A stretch of DNA of 22,512 nt from JBFJVZ01 sp041623895 (GCA_041623895.1 JBFJVZ010000067.1:1-22512); one strand, 5' to 3'; counted from the first letter of the stretch, positions 1 through 8,177 are shown. Made by a program: numbers and translations. Notes: generated by a model not told the origin, from the letters alone.

Positions 1-2028
1 TCGCGTTCGCCGTCACCCTCCCCGGGCGAGCCAACACCAGAATCCTCCACGCCCGCCTCAGTCGATGTGCTACGAGTTCTCGGCCAGGGTCGGGCTGCAG
101 AGGCACAACTGGTCGATGCGACGATGACCGATGGTCGCGTGCTGCGGTGTGTCGAGAAAGTATTTGCCCCTGGACGACTGACGCGAGCGATTTATCGAAT
201 CGCATTCCAATCGCCCTTTGCCTATCAGAGCAACGAGCACGCGATCCAATCATGTTTTTATCGCAGACGCGTGGCGGCAGCAATCTTGGCGGCATCCGAT
301 TTGGACATCGAAATTGCCGCGCCGCTGTACGTGCGATTCGATCGCCAGCGACGAGCGTGGGTTTTGGCCGCACAGTGGGTGGACGGACGCGGCGTCAAAC
401 CGGCTCCAGCCCAGCCCCATCGCCTCCGCCAAATCTTTGGGCGCCTCCGCCAAACCCTGGGGCGATTCTTCGGCCGCCAGCCTGGCCGATCAGCCGAACC
501 ACTCGCCGTGACTGCCGACAGCTCCGCCGCAGCGTGGGGTGGTAGCCAGCAAACGACCCACGAAATCGATGACTTGGTCAGCCAGATGCGGCAGCTGGAA
601 AAACTGCTGATCGAGTGCGGTCTAACCGGCTCGGGTTGGCAAGTGGCACCGCGAGCCATGGTCTCGACCGCGAACCTGTTACGCGTGGCAGGCCGTTACA
701 CAATCATCGATTTGGAATCGGGTATTCCGGCGGTGTTGGTACCGAAGTATCTATTTTACGGACTGCATCAAGCCGCGTTGCCTCCCTTTGACGATCTTGA
801 TCCAAACTGTCTGCTCAAGTGGATTGAGAATAATGAGCGTTCCATGATCGTTCGGATCGGACCGGAGGCTGTTGAACGTCTGCGCACCGATGTGGAGCAA
901 TTGATTCTGCATTCTCGCGCCTGGAAGAATTCCGAGCCGGCGATCTTTCGCCGGCCATGGCGATTGCTGACCAGGGCCGGCGCATCGGCATATCAAAACG
1001 AATGTTTCCGCCGCTGGCGACAGGACGAAATTGTTGACCAGCAAACTGCAGCGGCACTGCACCAGCAACCGCTGAAGTCTGTTTTGATTTGGTGGGCGAC
1101 TCTTTTACCGGGACGACTGGGGCGCCTGGCAGGCCGGATGATTGGCCGTGCATCCAGCCGGGAAAAGCTGAAACGGTTTTTCGTTCAACCCGCGTTCCGC
1201 AAACAATGCCTCGATCAATATCGACTTCAATGCGTGCAGCGATGGCGAGCAGCGCAACGAATCAGCCAACGCGCGCAACCCGCGAGGTTTTCGTTCGCCG
1301 TTCATTCAGTGTTGGGGGTGATCGCACCTGCATCCGTGCATCGGTTTTGTGTCGATCACCAGCGGCGCCGGCATCTTGCCGTGACGACTTGTAGGATTCT
1401 CTTTAACGCCAGCTACCAGGCACAATTGGGAGAGCAGCAAATCGAAGCGGCGATCGAGCGATGGGTCCAGCAGCAGCGTATCTCGCAAAGGGAAGCTAAC
1501 CACTTACGAAGCGATTTGGCGGCCCAGGAAATCGCCGTCTACGCACGCGGTTTTGGAATGCACTTGGGTTTGAAAACCCTGGCGCCCCTGATCATGCCGG
1601 CCAAAGTCGGCGGAGTCGCCGCTTTCATCGCCACGGGAAATCCCTGGTTCTTGTTACCATTGCTGTTGTTGCCCTGTTTGCGGCTGATTTTAACCATCGT
1701 CAGTTGGTGGTCCTCGCGGGGACGAGGGGTCCCACACGGCGAAGCGTTATTGACCAGTTGGCTGCCCACCGTTGGTTCCGCCGCGTTCCCATTTCAGATG
1801 TTTGCCAGCCGACCGCGATTGTCAGTTTTCTTGATTCGCGACGTGGCTTCCCGAATCGGCTGCAATTTACCGGTCTACGGAGGTGCGAATTCGCGAACCG
1901 AGTTGGCACTGATCCGCGGGTGCGATTTCTTGATCGAAATCATGAGTTGGGCAGCCGGACGATCACAGGATTTACGATCGCGATTTGGCAGACGCAGTAT
2001 CTCGCCAGCTTTACCGGAAAAAATGTGA
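1..2028 (+). CDS. Kinase-like membrane protein of unknown function (5' end outside window)
   Basis: The reading frame is open from base 1, with a Ser/Pro-rich stretch before an in-frame GTG at 67, so the true start probably lies upstream; residues below count from that GTG. Residues 1-220 look like a distant protein-kinase fold. GQGRAAEAQ (6-14) resembles a glycine loop, VEK (29-31) could hold the ATP lysine, and STANLL...IIDLESG (200-218) resembles the catalytic-loop Asn (N203) and the DFG-type Asp (D215). The usual HxD catalytic aspartate is not visible. A basic, Gln/Arg-rich middle region follows. Two hydrophobic segments at about 505-522 and 526-547 suggest membrane attachment. No named family is recognised. 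It may be a lipopolysaccharide-kinase-like enzyme or a pseudokinase; that is inference. The next gene starts 152 bases downstream on the same strand. Confidence 0.65.
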   Translation, partial: SRSPSPSPGEPTPESSTPASVDVLRVLGQGRAAEAQLVDATMTDGRVLRCVEKVFAPGRLTRAIYRIAFQSPFAYQSNEHAIQSCFYRRRVAAAILAASDLDIEIAAPLYVRFDRQRRAWVLAAQWVDGRGVKPAPAQPHRLRQIFGRLRQTLGRFFGRQPGRSAEPLAVTADSSAAAWGGSQQTTHEIDDLVSQMRQLEKLLIECGLTGSGWQVAPRAMVSTANLLRVAGRYTIIDLESGIPAVLVPKYLFYGLHQAALPPFDDLDPNCLLKWIENNERSMIVRIGPEAVERLRTDVEQLILHSRAWKNSEPAIFRRPWRLLTRAGASAYQNECFRRWRQDEIVDQQTAAALHQQPLKSVLIWWATLLPGRLGRLAGRMIGRASSREKLKRFFVQPAFRKQCLDQYRLQCVQRWRAAQRISQRAQPARFSFAVHSVLGVIAPASVHRFCVDHQRRRHLAVTTCRILFNASYQAQLGEQQIEAAIERWVQQQRISQREANHLRSDLAAQEIAVYARGFGMHLGLKTLAPLIMPAKVGGVAAFIATGNPWFLLPLLLLPCLRLILTIVSWWSSRGRGVPHGEALLTSWLPTVGSAAFPFQMFASRPRLSVFLIRDVASRIGCNLPVYGGANSRTELALIRGCDFLIEIMSWAAGRSQDLRSRFGRRSISPALPEKM

Positions 2029-2134
2029 ACGCCCTGGAAAGCGGCGTGGAACCATCGGCAGGCGAGTATTGTTGGACCGCCGGTCCCAGATCAAACCGAA
2101 TCACCAGACTGAGGCACAACGGCCCGCCGTCACG

Positions 2135-2140
2135 TACACT
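2135..2140 (+). promoter_or_regulatory. Candidate -10 box TACACT before the 2181 gene
   Basis: TACACT lies 40 bases upstream of the ATG at 2181, in the gap after the previous stop. No convincing -35 box is visible at 16-18 bases. It is supported mainly by similar TAYACT boxes at similar distances ahead of other genes in this window. Confidence 0.25.
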
Positions 2141-2170
2141 TGGCTTTATGGAACACGCCTACCTGTACGT

Positions 2171-2175
2171 GGAGA
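2171..2175 (+). promoter_or_regulatory. Ribosome binding site GGAGA
   Basis: GGAGA ends five bases before the ATG at 2181. It fixes that start and agrees with the signal peptide beginning there. Confidence 0.5.
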
Positions 2176-2180
2176 AATAA

Positions 2181-3023
2181 ATGCGGACGTCCAACGCGTT
2201 GATTTTGTTGCTTGCCATTTCATTGCCCGCGGGCGCTCAAGGCCCGGAGGAGACACTCACCCTGGCCTGGAAAGATCGTTTCCTGGAAGTCAGCGGGCCT
2301 CAGATTCCCGGCGGTTCGATCCGCACTCATTATTTGGAAGCTTACTGCCGGCCCGGTTCGACCGATCGTGATTGGCACCAGACTGTCATTCCCCATCAAA
2401 GCAAACTGGTATCGGCCTCCGAAGACGGTAAACGTATTGAAATCGAAGACCGCCTGGATGATGGTGTCGTCGTCAAGCACGTGATTGAAGCCGGCGATGA
2501 CGAGGTCCACTTTCTGGTCACCGCGACCAACCCAACCGATCAAGAATCGCTTGCTCACTGGGCGCAGCCTTGCATGCGAGTCGACAAATTTGTTGGTGCG
2601 GATCCCAAAGACGCGCGCCAGGTTTATCCCCCTTACATCCGCAAGTGCTTTTTGATGATCGACGGAAAATTGACGCGTCTGCCCACAGAACCGTGGGCTC
2701 TCAAGGCACGTTACATCCCGGGACAAGTTTACGCGCCGGCACATGTCGATCGCGACGATGTCAATCCGCGGCCACTCAGTAACTTGGTTCCATCCAGCGG
2801 ACTGACGGGGTGCTACTCCGCGGATGAAAAGATGATCCTGGCCGTCGCCTGGGAACCGTATCAGGAAATCTTTCAAGGTGTGATCACGTGCATGCACAAC
2901 GATTTTCGCATCGGCGGTTTGAAACCGGGCGAGACGAAGAAGATCCGCGGCAAGCTGTATTTGCTGCCGGCCAACGAAGCAGAATTGCTGAGACGATTCA
3001 AAAGTGACTTTCCAAAAGAATAG
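2181..3023 (+). CDS. Secreted conserved protein of unknown function
   Basis: This 280-residue protein starts with a classic Sec signal peptide: MRTS, a Leu/Ile-rich core, then AGA|Q with likely cleavage near residue 19. The mature part is rich in short beta-type stretches, with repeated Gly, Trp and acidic residues and no transmembrane helix. Recognisable landmarks include WKDRFLEVSG near the N-terminus, HWAQPCMRV in the middle and GLKPGETKKIRGKLY near the C-terminus. The last looks like the final strands of a beta-sandwich. The sequence resembles a family common in planctomycetes for which I know no assigned function; a sugar- or polymer-binding role is only a guess. The start is supported by GGAGA five bases upstream. 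It probably has its own promoter. The ECF sigma gene begins about 130 bases downstream. Confidence 0.8.
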   Translation: MRTSNALILLLAISLPAGAQGPEETLTLAWKDRFLEVSGPQIPGGSIRTHYLEAYCRPGSTDRDWHQTVIPHQSKLVSASEDGKRIEIEDRLDDGVVVKHVIEAGDDEVHFLVTATNPTDQESLAHWAQPCMRVDKFVGADPKDARQVYPPYIRKCFLMIDGKLTRLPTEPWALKARYIPGQVYAPAHVDRDDVNPRPLSNLVPSSGLTGCYSADEKMILAVAWEPYQEIFQGVITCMHNDFRIGGLKPGETKKIRGKLYLLPANEAELLRRFKSDFPKE

Positions 3024-3151
3024 AAATGTGATGGCTTCCGGACTCCGCGATCCGCGCGCTCATGTAGCATGTGCGGCTCACGACTCATCAAAACTTTGCT
3101 GCTAATCACCTGCAAGCGTATTTACTGACACTTCTCACCCGAACTTGCGAA

Positions 3152-3730
3152 ATGGACACCTCGGCCAGCTTCCTGGATTCGCTGCGTGATGATGCCGACG
3201 AAGCCGCGTGGAGTAAGTTCGTGGAGCTGTATTCCCCGTTGATTCGCGGCTGGCTGAAACGCAACGGCGCTGCCTTTGCGGACATGGATGATGTTGTTCA
3301 GGAGGTGTTAACCGTAGTCGTAAAACGATTCCCGGAATTTCAGCGGCAGCGGACTGGTGCGTTTCGCGCCTGGCTGCGAACGATCACTGCCAACTGCTTG
3401 CGTGATCAATGGCGCCGTAACAAGCGGCGGCCAAAAGCTGTTGGTGGCAGTGATTTTGGTGAAATCATCGATCAGCTGGCCGATCCCGAAAGCGGCATCA
3501 GTAAGTTGTGGGACCAAGAACACGATCAGCATGTGACGCGTTACCTGTTGAATAAGATTCGGCCCGATTTTTCAGAACAGACGTGGCGAGCATTTCAGCG
3601 ATTCGCGATCGATGGATTGAGTGCCGACAGCGTGGCCAGCGAGCTGGGAATGACCACCAACGCCGTCTTTATCGCCAAGTCCCGTGTGATGTCGAGTTTA
3701 CGTCAGCGAGGCGAAGGGCTGATCGAGTGA
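3152..3730 (+). CDS. RNA polymerase ECF-type sigma factor
   Basis: The 192-residue protein has the two-domain ECF layout. Sigma region 2 lies at about 18-90 (WSKFVELYSPLIRGW, then DMDDVVQEVLTVVVKRF and FRAWLRTITANCLRDQWRR). Region 4 lies at about 138-187 (EQTWRAFQRFAIDGLSADSVASELG helix-turn-helix, then VFIAKSRVMSSLRQ). It should direct core polymerase to a small set of promoters and bind the -35 element through region 4. An in-frame start at 3071 would add 27 residues unlike any sigma N-terminus; MDTSASFLDSLRD at 3152 matches the usual beginning, so I chose it. No clear Shine-Dalgarno is seen. The kinase gene begins 97 bases after the stop and carries a zinc-finger anti-sigma-like domain, the usual arrangement for planctomycete kinase-linked ECF factors. 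Confidence 0.93.
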   Translation: MDTSASFLDSLRDDADEAAWSKFVELYSPLIRGWLKRNGAAFADMDDVVQEVLTVVVKRFPEFQRQRTGAFRAWLRTITANCLRDQWRRNKRRPKAVGGSDFGEIIDQLADPESGISKLWDQEHDQHVTRYLLNKIRPDFSEQTWRAFQRFAIDGLSADSVASELGMTTNAVFIAKSRVMSSLRQRGEGLIE

Positions 3731-3740
3731 GAACAGCGGG

Positions 3741-3753
3741 TTTCCTGAAAGGT
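3741..3753 (+). promoter_or_regulatory. 13-base motif shared with the 6105 gene upstream region
   Basis: TTTCCTGAAAGGT lies 74 bases before the kinase ATG. The identical 13-mer occurs at 6025-6037, 67 bases before the surface-protein ATG. It contains the small dyad TTTC-CT-GAAA. It sits about 19 bases upstream of a TATACT box, roughly where a -35 or activator site would be. A role as the binding site of the adjacent ECF sigma factor is inference. Confidence 0.35.
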
Positions 3754-3772
3754 TTGCCTCCGCAACAACATC

Positions 3773-3778
3773 TATACT
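3773..3778 (+). promoter_or_regulatory. Candidate -10 box TATACT before the kinase gene
   Basis: TATACT is a 5/6 match to the sigma-70 -10 box and ends 49 bases before the ATG at 3828. No standard -35 is present at 17 bases. The GAAAGGT motif ends 19 bases upstream. Confidence 0.35.
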
Positions 3779-3827
3779 CTTGGTAACCTATGTTGGATGA
3801 TGCAATCCGGCGGACGCTCCTGGATTG

Positions 3828-5852
3828 ATGGCGGACCGAATGGATGACAAACAACTGATACATCCCAATCGCGAACAACTGGAGTCCTTCCTTCACGGAA
3901 AGCTCCAGGAGGACGAGCGGAAACGCGTGGAACAACACATCGCCGAGTGCGATTCCTGTTGCGACGTGTTGCGGTCTGTCCCTCACGACGAACTGGTCGT
4001 CCGCATTCAGGACGCGGATACTTCGCAGGGCTTGGGCGAAACGGAACTGGAAATGCCGCGACCCGCCGAGGTCAAAGCGGAGTCAATTGCCGATCAGATT
4101 CCGCCGGAGTTGGCGGAACATCCCCGCTATCGAATCATAAAACAACTTGGCGCCGGCGGGATGGGCGTCGTCTACCAGGCCCAGCATCGCTTGATGGAGC
4201 GTCCCGTGGCGCTAAAAGTGATTAGCGCTCGATTGGTCGACAGCGACGTGGCCGTGGAACGCTTTCGACTCGAAGTCAAAGCCGCCGCCAGGTTGTCACA
4301 CCGCAATATTGTTGCAGCTTACGATGCCGAACAGGCGGGCGATTTGCATTTCCTGGTGATGGAATTGATTCAGGGAGTGAGCCTCTCGGAACTGGTACAG
4401 CGGCGCGGCAAACTGCCGGTTTTGCATGCTTGCAACTATGCGATGCAAGCCGCGCAAGGACTGCAACACGCCTTGGAAAAAGGCATGGTGCATCGCGATA
4501 TCAAACCGCACAACTTGATGCGCACGCCCAAAGGTACCATCAAGATTCTCGACTTCGGCCTGGCACGATTCGCAAGACAGCAAAGTGCGCCCGCCGACGC
4601 TGGACTGACCAGCGACGGCGCGACGCTGGGCACGCCGGACTACATCGCGCCGGAACAGGCTCGCGACTCACGACACGCTGATATCCGAGCTGATATCTAC
4701 AGCCTGGGTTGTACGCTCTACTACTTGCTGACCGGTCGGCCTCCGTTTCCCGACGGCACCGCAATGGAAAAAGTTGTTGCGCACGTTGAACGCGATCCGA
4801 CACCGCTGTCTCAGCAGCGGGATGATATTCCCGATGATGTGATTCACATTGTTCAGCGAATGATGGCCAAAGATCCCGCCGATCGATACCAATCGCCGGC
4901 AGAGGTCGTTGATGCGCTGAAACCGTTTGGCAAACCCAGCGACTCCGATCCATCCCAAGCGGCTGAAAGCACCGTTCCCGCCAGCGTTCGCGAGCCGATT
5001 TCCCAACCGGTGTCACAGCCGTCTACTCCCAACACCCATGTTGATATTGGGCCGACGCTGCTACCGCTGGACCAGCTTGATCTGCCGGCGGTGACAAGAC
5101 CGGCTCCCGTGGTTTCCCAGCACCGGAAGCGGCGATTGCCGGATTGGCAAAAGTTATTGCGGCAAAATCGAACTGCCTTGGCAAGCGGATCGATCGCTGT
5201 TTTGCTTGTGATCGCCTTGATTATGTTCTGGCCGTCGCTGCGCGGCTTGATTGCCTCATTGTCCAGTGCCAATAACGGCAGTTTCTTGCAAGCGGCAGCC
5301 GCCGACGGCTGGATCGATTTGATTCCGCAGATCGACACGGCTCAGCATGCCGTTACCGGACAATGGCGGAAACGTGGCGGCGAACTTGTCGTCTCTTCCG
5401 CCCCGGGAGCAAGACTCCTGTTGCCATACCAGCCGCCACGCGAGTACGACTTTGAAGTCTCGTTCACGCGCGACTCGGGTGAAGATTCAATTGCGCTGCA
5501 CTTCGTTGCCGGCCAGGGTCAAGCTTCGTTTGACATCGATGGCTGGAAACAACATCTGGCCGGAATCCAAAACATCGATGGACGTACGATGGAGTTAAAT
5601 CCTACGCGTGTGGCGAATCAGCAGCTTATCAACGGTCAACGCTACACGGCACTGCTTCTGGTTCGCAGGGATCGAGTCGAAGCGTATCTTGACGGCAAAC
5701 TGCTGACGAAATACCGGGGAGACGGCTCGAATCTTAGTTTGCTGGATCTCTGGGAGCTAAACGATGCACGCGCAATGGGGATTGGTGCTTATCAAAGTAG
5801 TGCGACGTTTCATCGGATTCGCGTCCGGCATGCCGATGCGGCAGCGCCCTGA
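3828..5852 (+). CDS. Membrane serine/threonine kinase with zinc-finger and lectin-like domains
   Basis: Residues here count from the TTG one codon upstream, at 3825. An anti-sigma-type zinc finger appears at about 16-50, with H38-x3-C42-x2-C45. A full Hanks-type kinase spans about 102-367: GAGGMGVVYQA glycine loop (109-119), K131 in VALKV, HRDIKPHN (223-230), DFG (243-245) and GTPDYIAPEQ (269-278). A Pro/Ser/Gln-rich linker, one membrane helix at about 451-469 and a C-terminal concanavalin A-like beta-sandwich (about 484-670) follow. All catalytic residues are present, so it should be active. The topology puts zinc finger and kinase in the cytoplasm and the lectin-like domain outside. It probably senses an envelope or sugar signal and controls the neighbouring sigma factor. 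ATG 3828 is preferred to TTG 3825; ATG 3840 is also possible. Confidence 0.93.
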   Translation: MADRMDDKQLIHPNREQLESFLHGKLQEDERKRVEQHIAECDSCCDVLRSVPHDELVVRIQDADTSQGLGETELEMPRPAEVKAESIADQIPPELAEHPRYRIIKQLGAGGMGVVYQAQHRLMERPVALKVISARLVDSDVAVERFRLEVKAAARLSHRNIVAAYDAEQAGDLHFLVMELIQGVSLSELVQRRGKLPVLHACNYAMQAAQGLQHALEKGMVHRDIKPHNLMRTPKGTIKILDFGLARFARQQSAPADAGLTSDGATLGTPDYIAPEQARDSRHADIRADIYSLGCTLYYLLTGRPPFPDGTAMEKVVAHVERDPTPLSQQRDDIPDDVIHIVQRMMAKDPADRYQSPAEVVDALKPFGKPSDSDPSQAAESTVPASVREPISQPVSQPSTPNTHVDIGPTLLPLDQLDLPAVTRPAPVVSQHRKRRLPDWQKLLRQNRTALASGSIAVLLVIALIMFWPSLRGLIASLSSANNGSFLQAAAADGWIDLIPQIDTAQHAVTGQWRKRGGELVVSSAPGARLLLPYQPPREYDFEVSFTRDSGEDSIALHFVAGQGQASFDIDGWKQHLAGIQNIDGRTMELNPTRVANQQLINGQRYTALLLVRRDRVEAYLDGKLLTKYRGDGSNLSLLDLWELNDARAMGIGAYQSSATFHRIRVRHADAAAP

Positions 5853-5876
5853 TTCTCTCAGCGACTGATTGTCTGC

Positions 5877-5903
5877 GCGAGAGCTCGAATAATAGAGCCT
5901 CGC
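5877..5903 (+). terminator. Possible terminator hairpin after the kinase gene
   Basis: GCGAGAGCTC pairs with GAGCCTCGC across an 8-base loop, giving a 9-bp stem with one bulged A. It starts 24 bases after the kinase stop. No U-tract follows, so it may be a weak or factor-assisted terminator or a chance fold. Confidence 0.3.
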
Positions 5904-6024
5904 AAATCGATACTTCTGCGGCAATCATCATCCATTTGAACCTGAGGGAACAGCTGTCCAGATTGTTCTGAAAAGGCTTTTTGCCGCTGGATTCCTGCAC
6001 TTGCACGCGGAAGAAAAACGATGT

Positions 6025-6037
6025 TTTCCTGAAAGGT
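6025..6037 (+). promoter_or_regulatory. Second copy of the 13-base motif
   Basis: TTTCCTGAAAGGT is identical to bases 3741-3753 and lies 67 bases before the ATG at 6105. Flanking bases differ between the copies, so only this core is shared. No TATACT box follows here. Confidence 0.35.
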
Positions 6038-6092
6038 CCTGCGTGTCCCGGCCATTTCATCTCTGTCAGATGATTCAGCACCGCGACTCAGC

Positions 6093-6100
6093 AGGAGAGG
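6093..6100 (+). promoter_or_regulatory. Ribosome binding site AGGAGAGG
   Basis: AGGAG lies seven bases before the ATG at 6105. It is the strongest Shine-Dalgarno in the window and fixes this start. Confidence 0.7.
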
Positions 6101-6104
6101 TGGC

Positions 6105-8177
6105 ATGTCTTTTTTCCCTTTCTCACACTCAAAATACTCGACTCCCTCCGCAAGATCACGACGCAGTCAACGCCGCTTGCTGCGAGTAGAGCGGCTTCAG
6201 TCGCGGCAGTTGCTGGCGGCAGACGCTGTAGCAATGGACGATCTGGCCGGGCTCAGTGACGAGTTTGACACCAGCAGCAGCATTGCCGCCTGGCAGCGCG
6301 TCCACGAAGTTGAAGGCTGGAACGCTGACCAGCTGCAGGTTTGGAATACCGATCAAAGCCAAACCGGACGAATGGTTATGCAGCCGCACACTGTCGTGTG
6401 GTACCAGGACTGGCGGGGTCCAATGGTGTTTAAAGAGGTGACCGGCGACTTCATCTTTACCAGTCAAATCATTCTTGGCGATCGCGATGACGTTGGCGAC
6501 AGCGATGCCGACGACGTACCTGACGATGCGACATTCTCGTTGGGCGGCGTCATGATCCGGACCCCCCGTGACATCGAGAATCCGATTACCGACTGGCGTC
6601 CCGGCAGCCGCGCGGACGATGGTACAAATAACGGCGAGAATTATGTATTTCTGTCCATGGGTCACGGTGTTGACCGGCAGTTCTCGCTGGAAGTCAAAAC
6701 CACCCGCAACAGCCGCTCGCAACTGCAACTCACGCCACTTGGAGCAGCCACCAACACAGCCACACTTCGAATCGCCCGAATCGACGACTCGGTGATCACC
6801 ATGTATCGGTTGCCCGGTCAGGACTGGACCGTGCATCGCCGCTACTCGCGTCCCGATATGCCGGCAACGTTGCAGCTTGGCCTGGTGACTTATACCGACT
6901 GGAACAAGGCCAGTGATTTCGACCCGTTCGTCCACAACTCGACTGTACTGCAGGCGGGGATCAATGATCCAACTCCGGGTGAACCGTTCAATCCAGATCT
7001 CGTCGTCGGTTTCGAGTACGCACGGTTTGCACGGCCTCAAGTACCTGCGGAACTCAATGGTGTTGACTTGGTCAATGCTGCGACCGATCAGCAACTGCTC
7101 AGTTTTCTTGGTGACGCAGACGTGACGGCCAACACGGCGCCCCAGATTCAACCGATTAACAATCAGACGATCTTACTGGGCAGCGTTCCCCTGCTGATCG
7201 ATCTGGTTGCAAGTGACGCTGATGGTGATTCGCTCAGTTACGAAGTACGTCTCGAGGACTCACTCGCAGCACAAATCATGGCCGAACATCATTTGCACGA
7301 AATGTCATGGCGCGACGACTACGCGTTGAATTGGGGCGGACAGAATGAAAAGTGGTTGCAAGGTGATCAAGGTTGGTACTTCCTGTTGCCCGATGGAACG
7401 TTGAACTTGTGGGGCGGCAGTTTCGCAACCAGCACGCAGCTTGCCGCTTTCTCAACCGTCCACTATGACAATCCGCATCGGCTGCTGAGCGCGACTGACC
7501 CAAACATTGGCGTCGACATTCTGAGCGACCGGCTCGTCATTTCAGCTGGCTCGCAGACGGGGGCGTTTCCGGTTGAAGTCATCGTTTCCGACGGGTCCGA
7601 CACCAGCAGCACCAGCTTCGTCGTTGATGTTACCAATACTGCACCGCTGCTGACGATTTCCGACCAGCTGGCAACGGCCGGTGAGGCATTGTCGATTCCA
7701 TTGCCGGCTACCGATGCGGATGGTCATACAATCACTTACACGGTCGAAGTGCTCGGTGATCAACTTTCCATGCTCGACACCCAGCACGGTTTCTGGTCCA
7801 ACGGCAATTACTACACCAACTACTTGGGACAGAATGAACGCTGGATTCGCGATGCCTCCAACCATTGGCATTATTTACTACCAACGGGTCAGTTGTACCG
7901 CTGGGAAGGCAGTTTTGCGGCAAGTCTGCTGATTGCCGAATTGGGCAGCGACGTTTATCAAACGCCGGCACTGTTGACGGACCCCCAGCCCACGACGGTC
8001 ATCGCGGCCATTGAAGACTACGTGCTGACGATCAGCTCCCCACAGGATTATCGGGGCGAAGTCCGCTTGCTTGTTAGGGCCAGCGATGGTTTTCAAACTG
8101 TGACGGCGACTTTTCGCGTCAATTTCGTCGATCCGTTGGTCGACACAGTTTTTTTCGATTGGGAGTTGGATCGGTAA
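6105..8177 (+). CDS. Planctomycete surface protein with two modified cadherin-like repeats
   Basis: The 690-residue protein begins with a basic leader ending RRLLRVERLQSRQLLAAD (23-40), close to the LExRxLLAA signature at the N-terminus of many large exported planctomycete proteins. Residues 50-310 form a beta-rich domain resembling a concanavalin-like sandwich. Two tandem repeats of about 166 residues follow (344-510 and 511-675). Each opens with NTAP, contains the cadherin-like calcium motif DADG (371-374 and 537-540) and ends in an ASDG/VSDG strand. Each also carries the same insertion: GQNE[KR]W, then W..LLP.G, then W.GSFA (413-441 and 576-605). The protein stops just after the second repeat (VDTVFFDWELDR), with no dockerin or membrane anchor seen. 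An adhesive or matrix role is likely but unproven. The shared upstream motif suggests co-regulation with the kinase gene. Confidence 0.88.
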   Translation: MSFFPFSHSKYSTPSARSRRSQRRLLRVERLQSRQLLAADAVAMDDLAGLSDEFDTSSSIAAWQRVHEVEGWNADQLQVWNTDQSQTGRMVMQPHTVVWYQDWRGPMVFKEVTGDFIFTSQIILGDRDDVGDSDADDVPDDATFSLGGVMIRTPRDIENPITDWRPGSRADDGTNNGENYVFLSMGHGVDRQFSLEVKTTRNSRSQLQLTPLGAATNTATLRIARIDDSVITMYRLPGQDWTVHRRYSRPDMPATLQLGLVTYTDWNKASDFDPFVHNSTVLQAGINDPTPGEPFNPDLVVGFEYARFARPQVPAELNGVDLVNAATDQQLLSFLGDADVTANTAPQIQPINNQTILLGSVPLLIDLVASDADGDSLSYEVRLEDSLAAQIMAEHHLHEMSWRDDYALNWGGQNEKWLQGDQGWYFLLPDGTLNLWGGSFATSTQLAAFSTVHYDNPHRLLSATDPNIGVDILSDRLVISAGSQTGAFPVEVIVSDGSDTSSTSFVVDVTNTAPLLTISDQLATAGEALSIPLPATDADGHTITYTVEVLGDQLSMLDTQHGFWSNGNYYTNYLGQNERWIRDASNHWHYLLPTGQLYRWEGSFAASLLIAELGSDVYQTPALLTDPQPTTVIAAIEDYVLTISSPQDYRGEVRLLVRASDGFQTVTATFRVNFVDPLVDTVFFDWELDR
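7326..7487 (+). repeat. First copy of the inserted GQNE/LLPDG/GSFA protein motif
   Basis: It encodes residues 408-461 of the surface protein. Key positions are G412 Q413 N414 E415 K416 W417, W424 Y425 F426 L427 L428 P429 D430 G431, and W436 G437 G438 S439 F440 A441. It lies between the DADG strand and the closing strands of cadherin-like repeat 1. Confidence 0.7.
7821..7976 (+). repeat. Second copy of the inserted GQNE/LLPTG/GSFA protein motif
   Basis: It encodes residues 573-624. Key positions are G575 Q576 N577 E578 R579 W580, W588 H589 Y590 L591 L592 P593 T594 G595, and W600 E601 G602 S603 F604 A605. It occupies the same place in cadherin-like repeat 2 as the first copy does in repeat 1. 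Confidence 0.7.

Noticed and set aside
1704..2180. 158-codon frame ending directly before the ATG at 2181
   Set aside because: Two thirds overlap the left-edge gene in another frame and its translation is Arg-rich shadow sequence; the adjacent stop is coincidence.
2220..2897. 225-codon frame on the minus strand
   Set aside because: It is antisense to the secreted 280-residue protein, which has a signal peptide and a ribosome binding site.
3071..3151. N-terminal extension of the sigma factor by 27 residues
   Set aside because: The extension is unlike ECF N-termini; MDTSASFLDSLRD at 3152 fits the family.
6156..7151. 331-codon open frame on the minus strand
   Set aside because: It lies wholly antisense to the surface-protein gene, whose start is fixed by a strong Shine-Dalgarno and whose product has recognisable domains.
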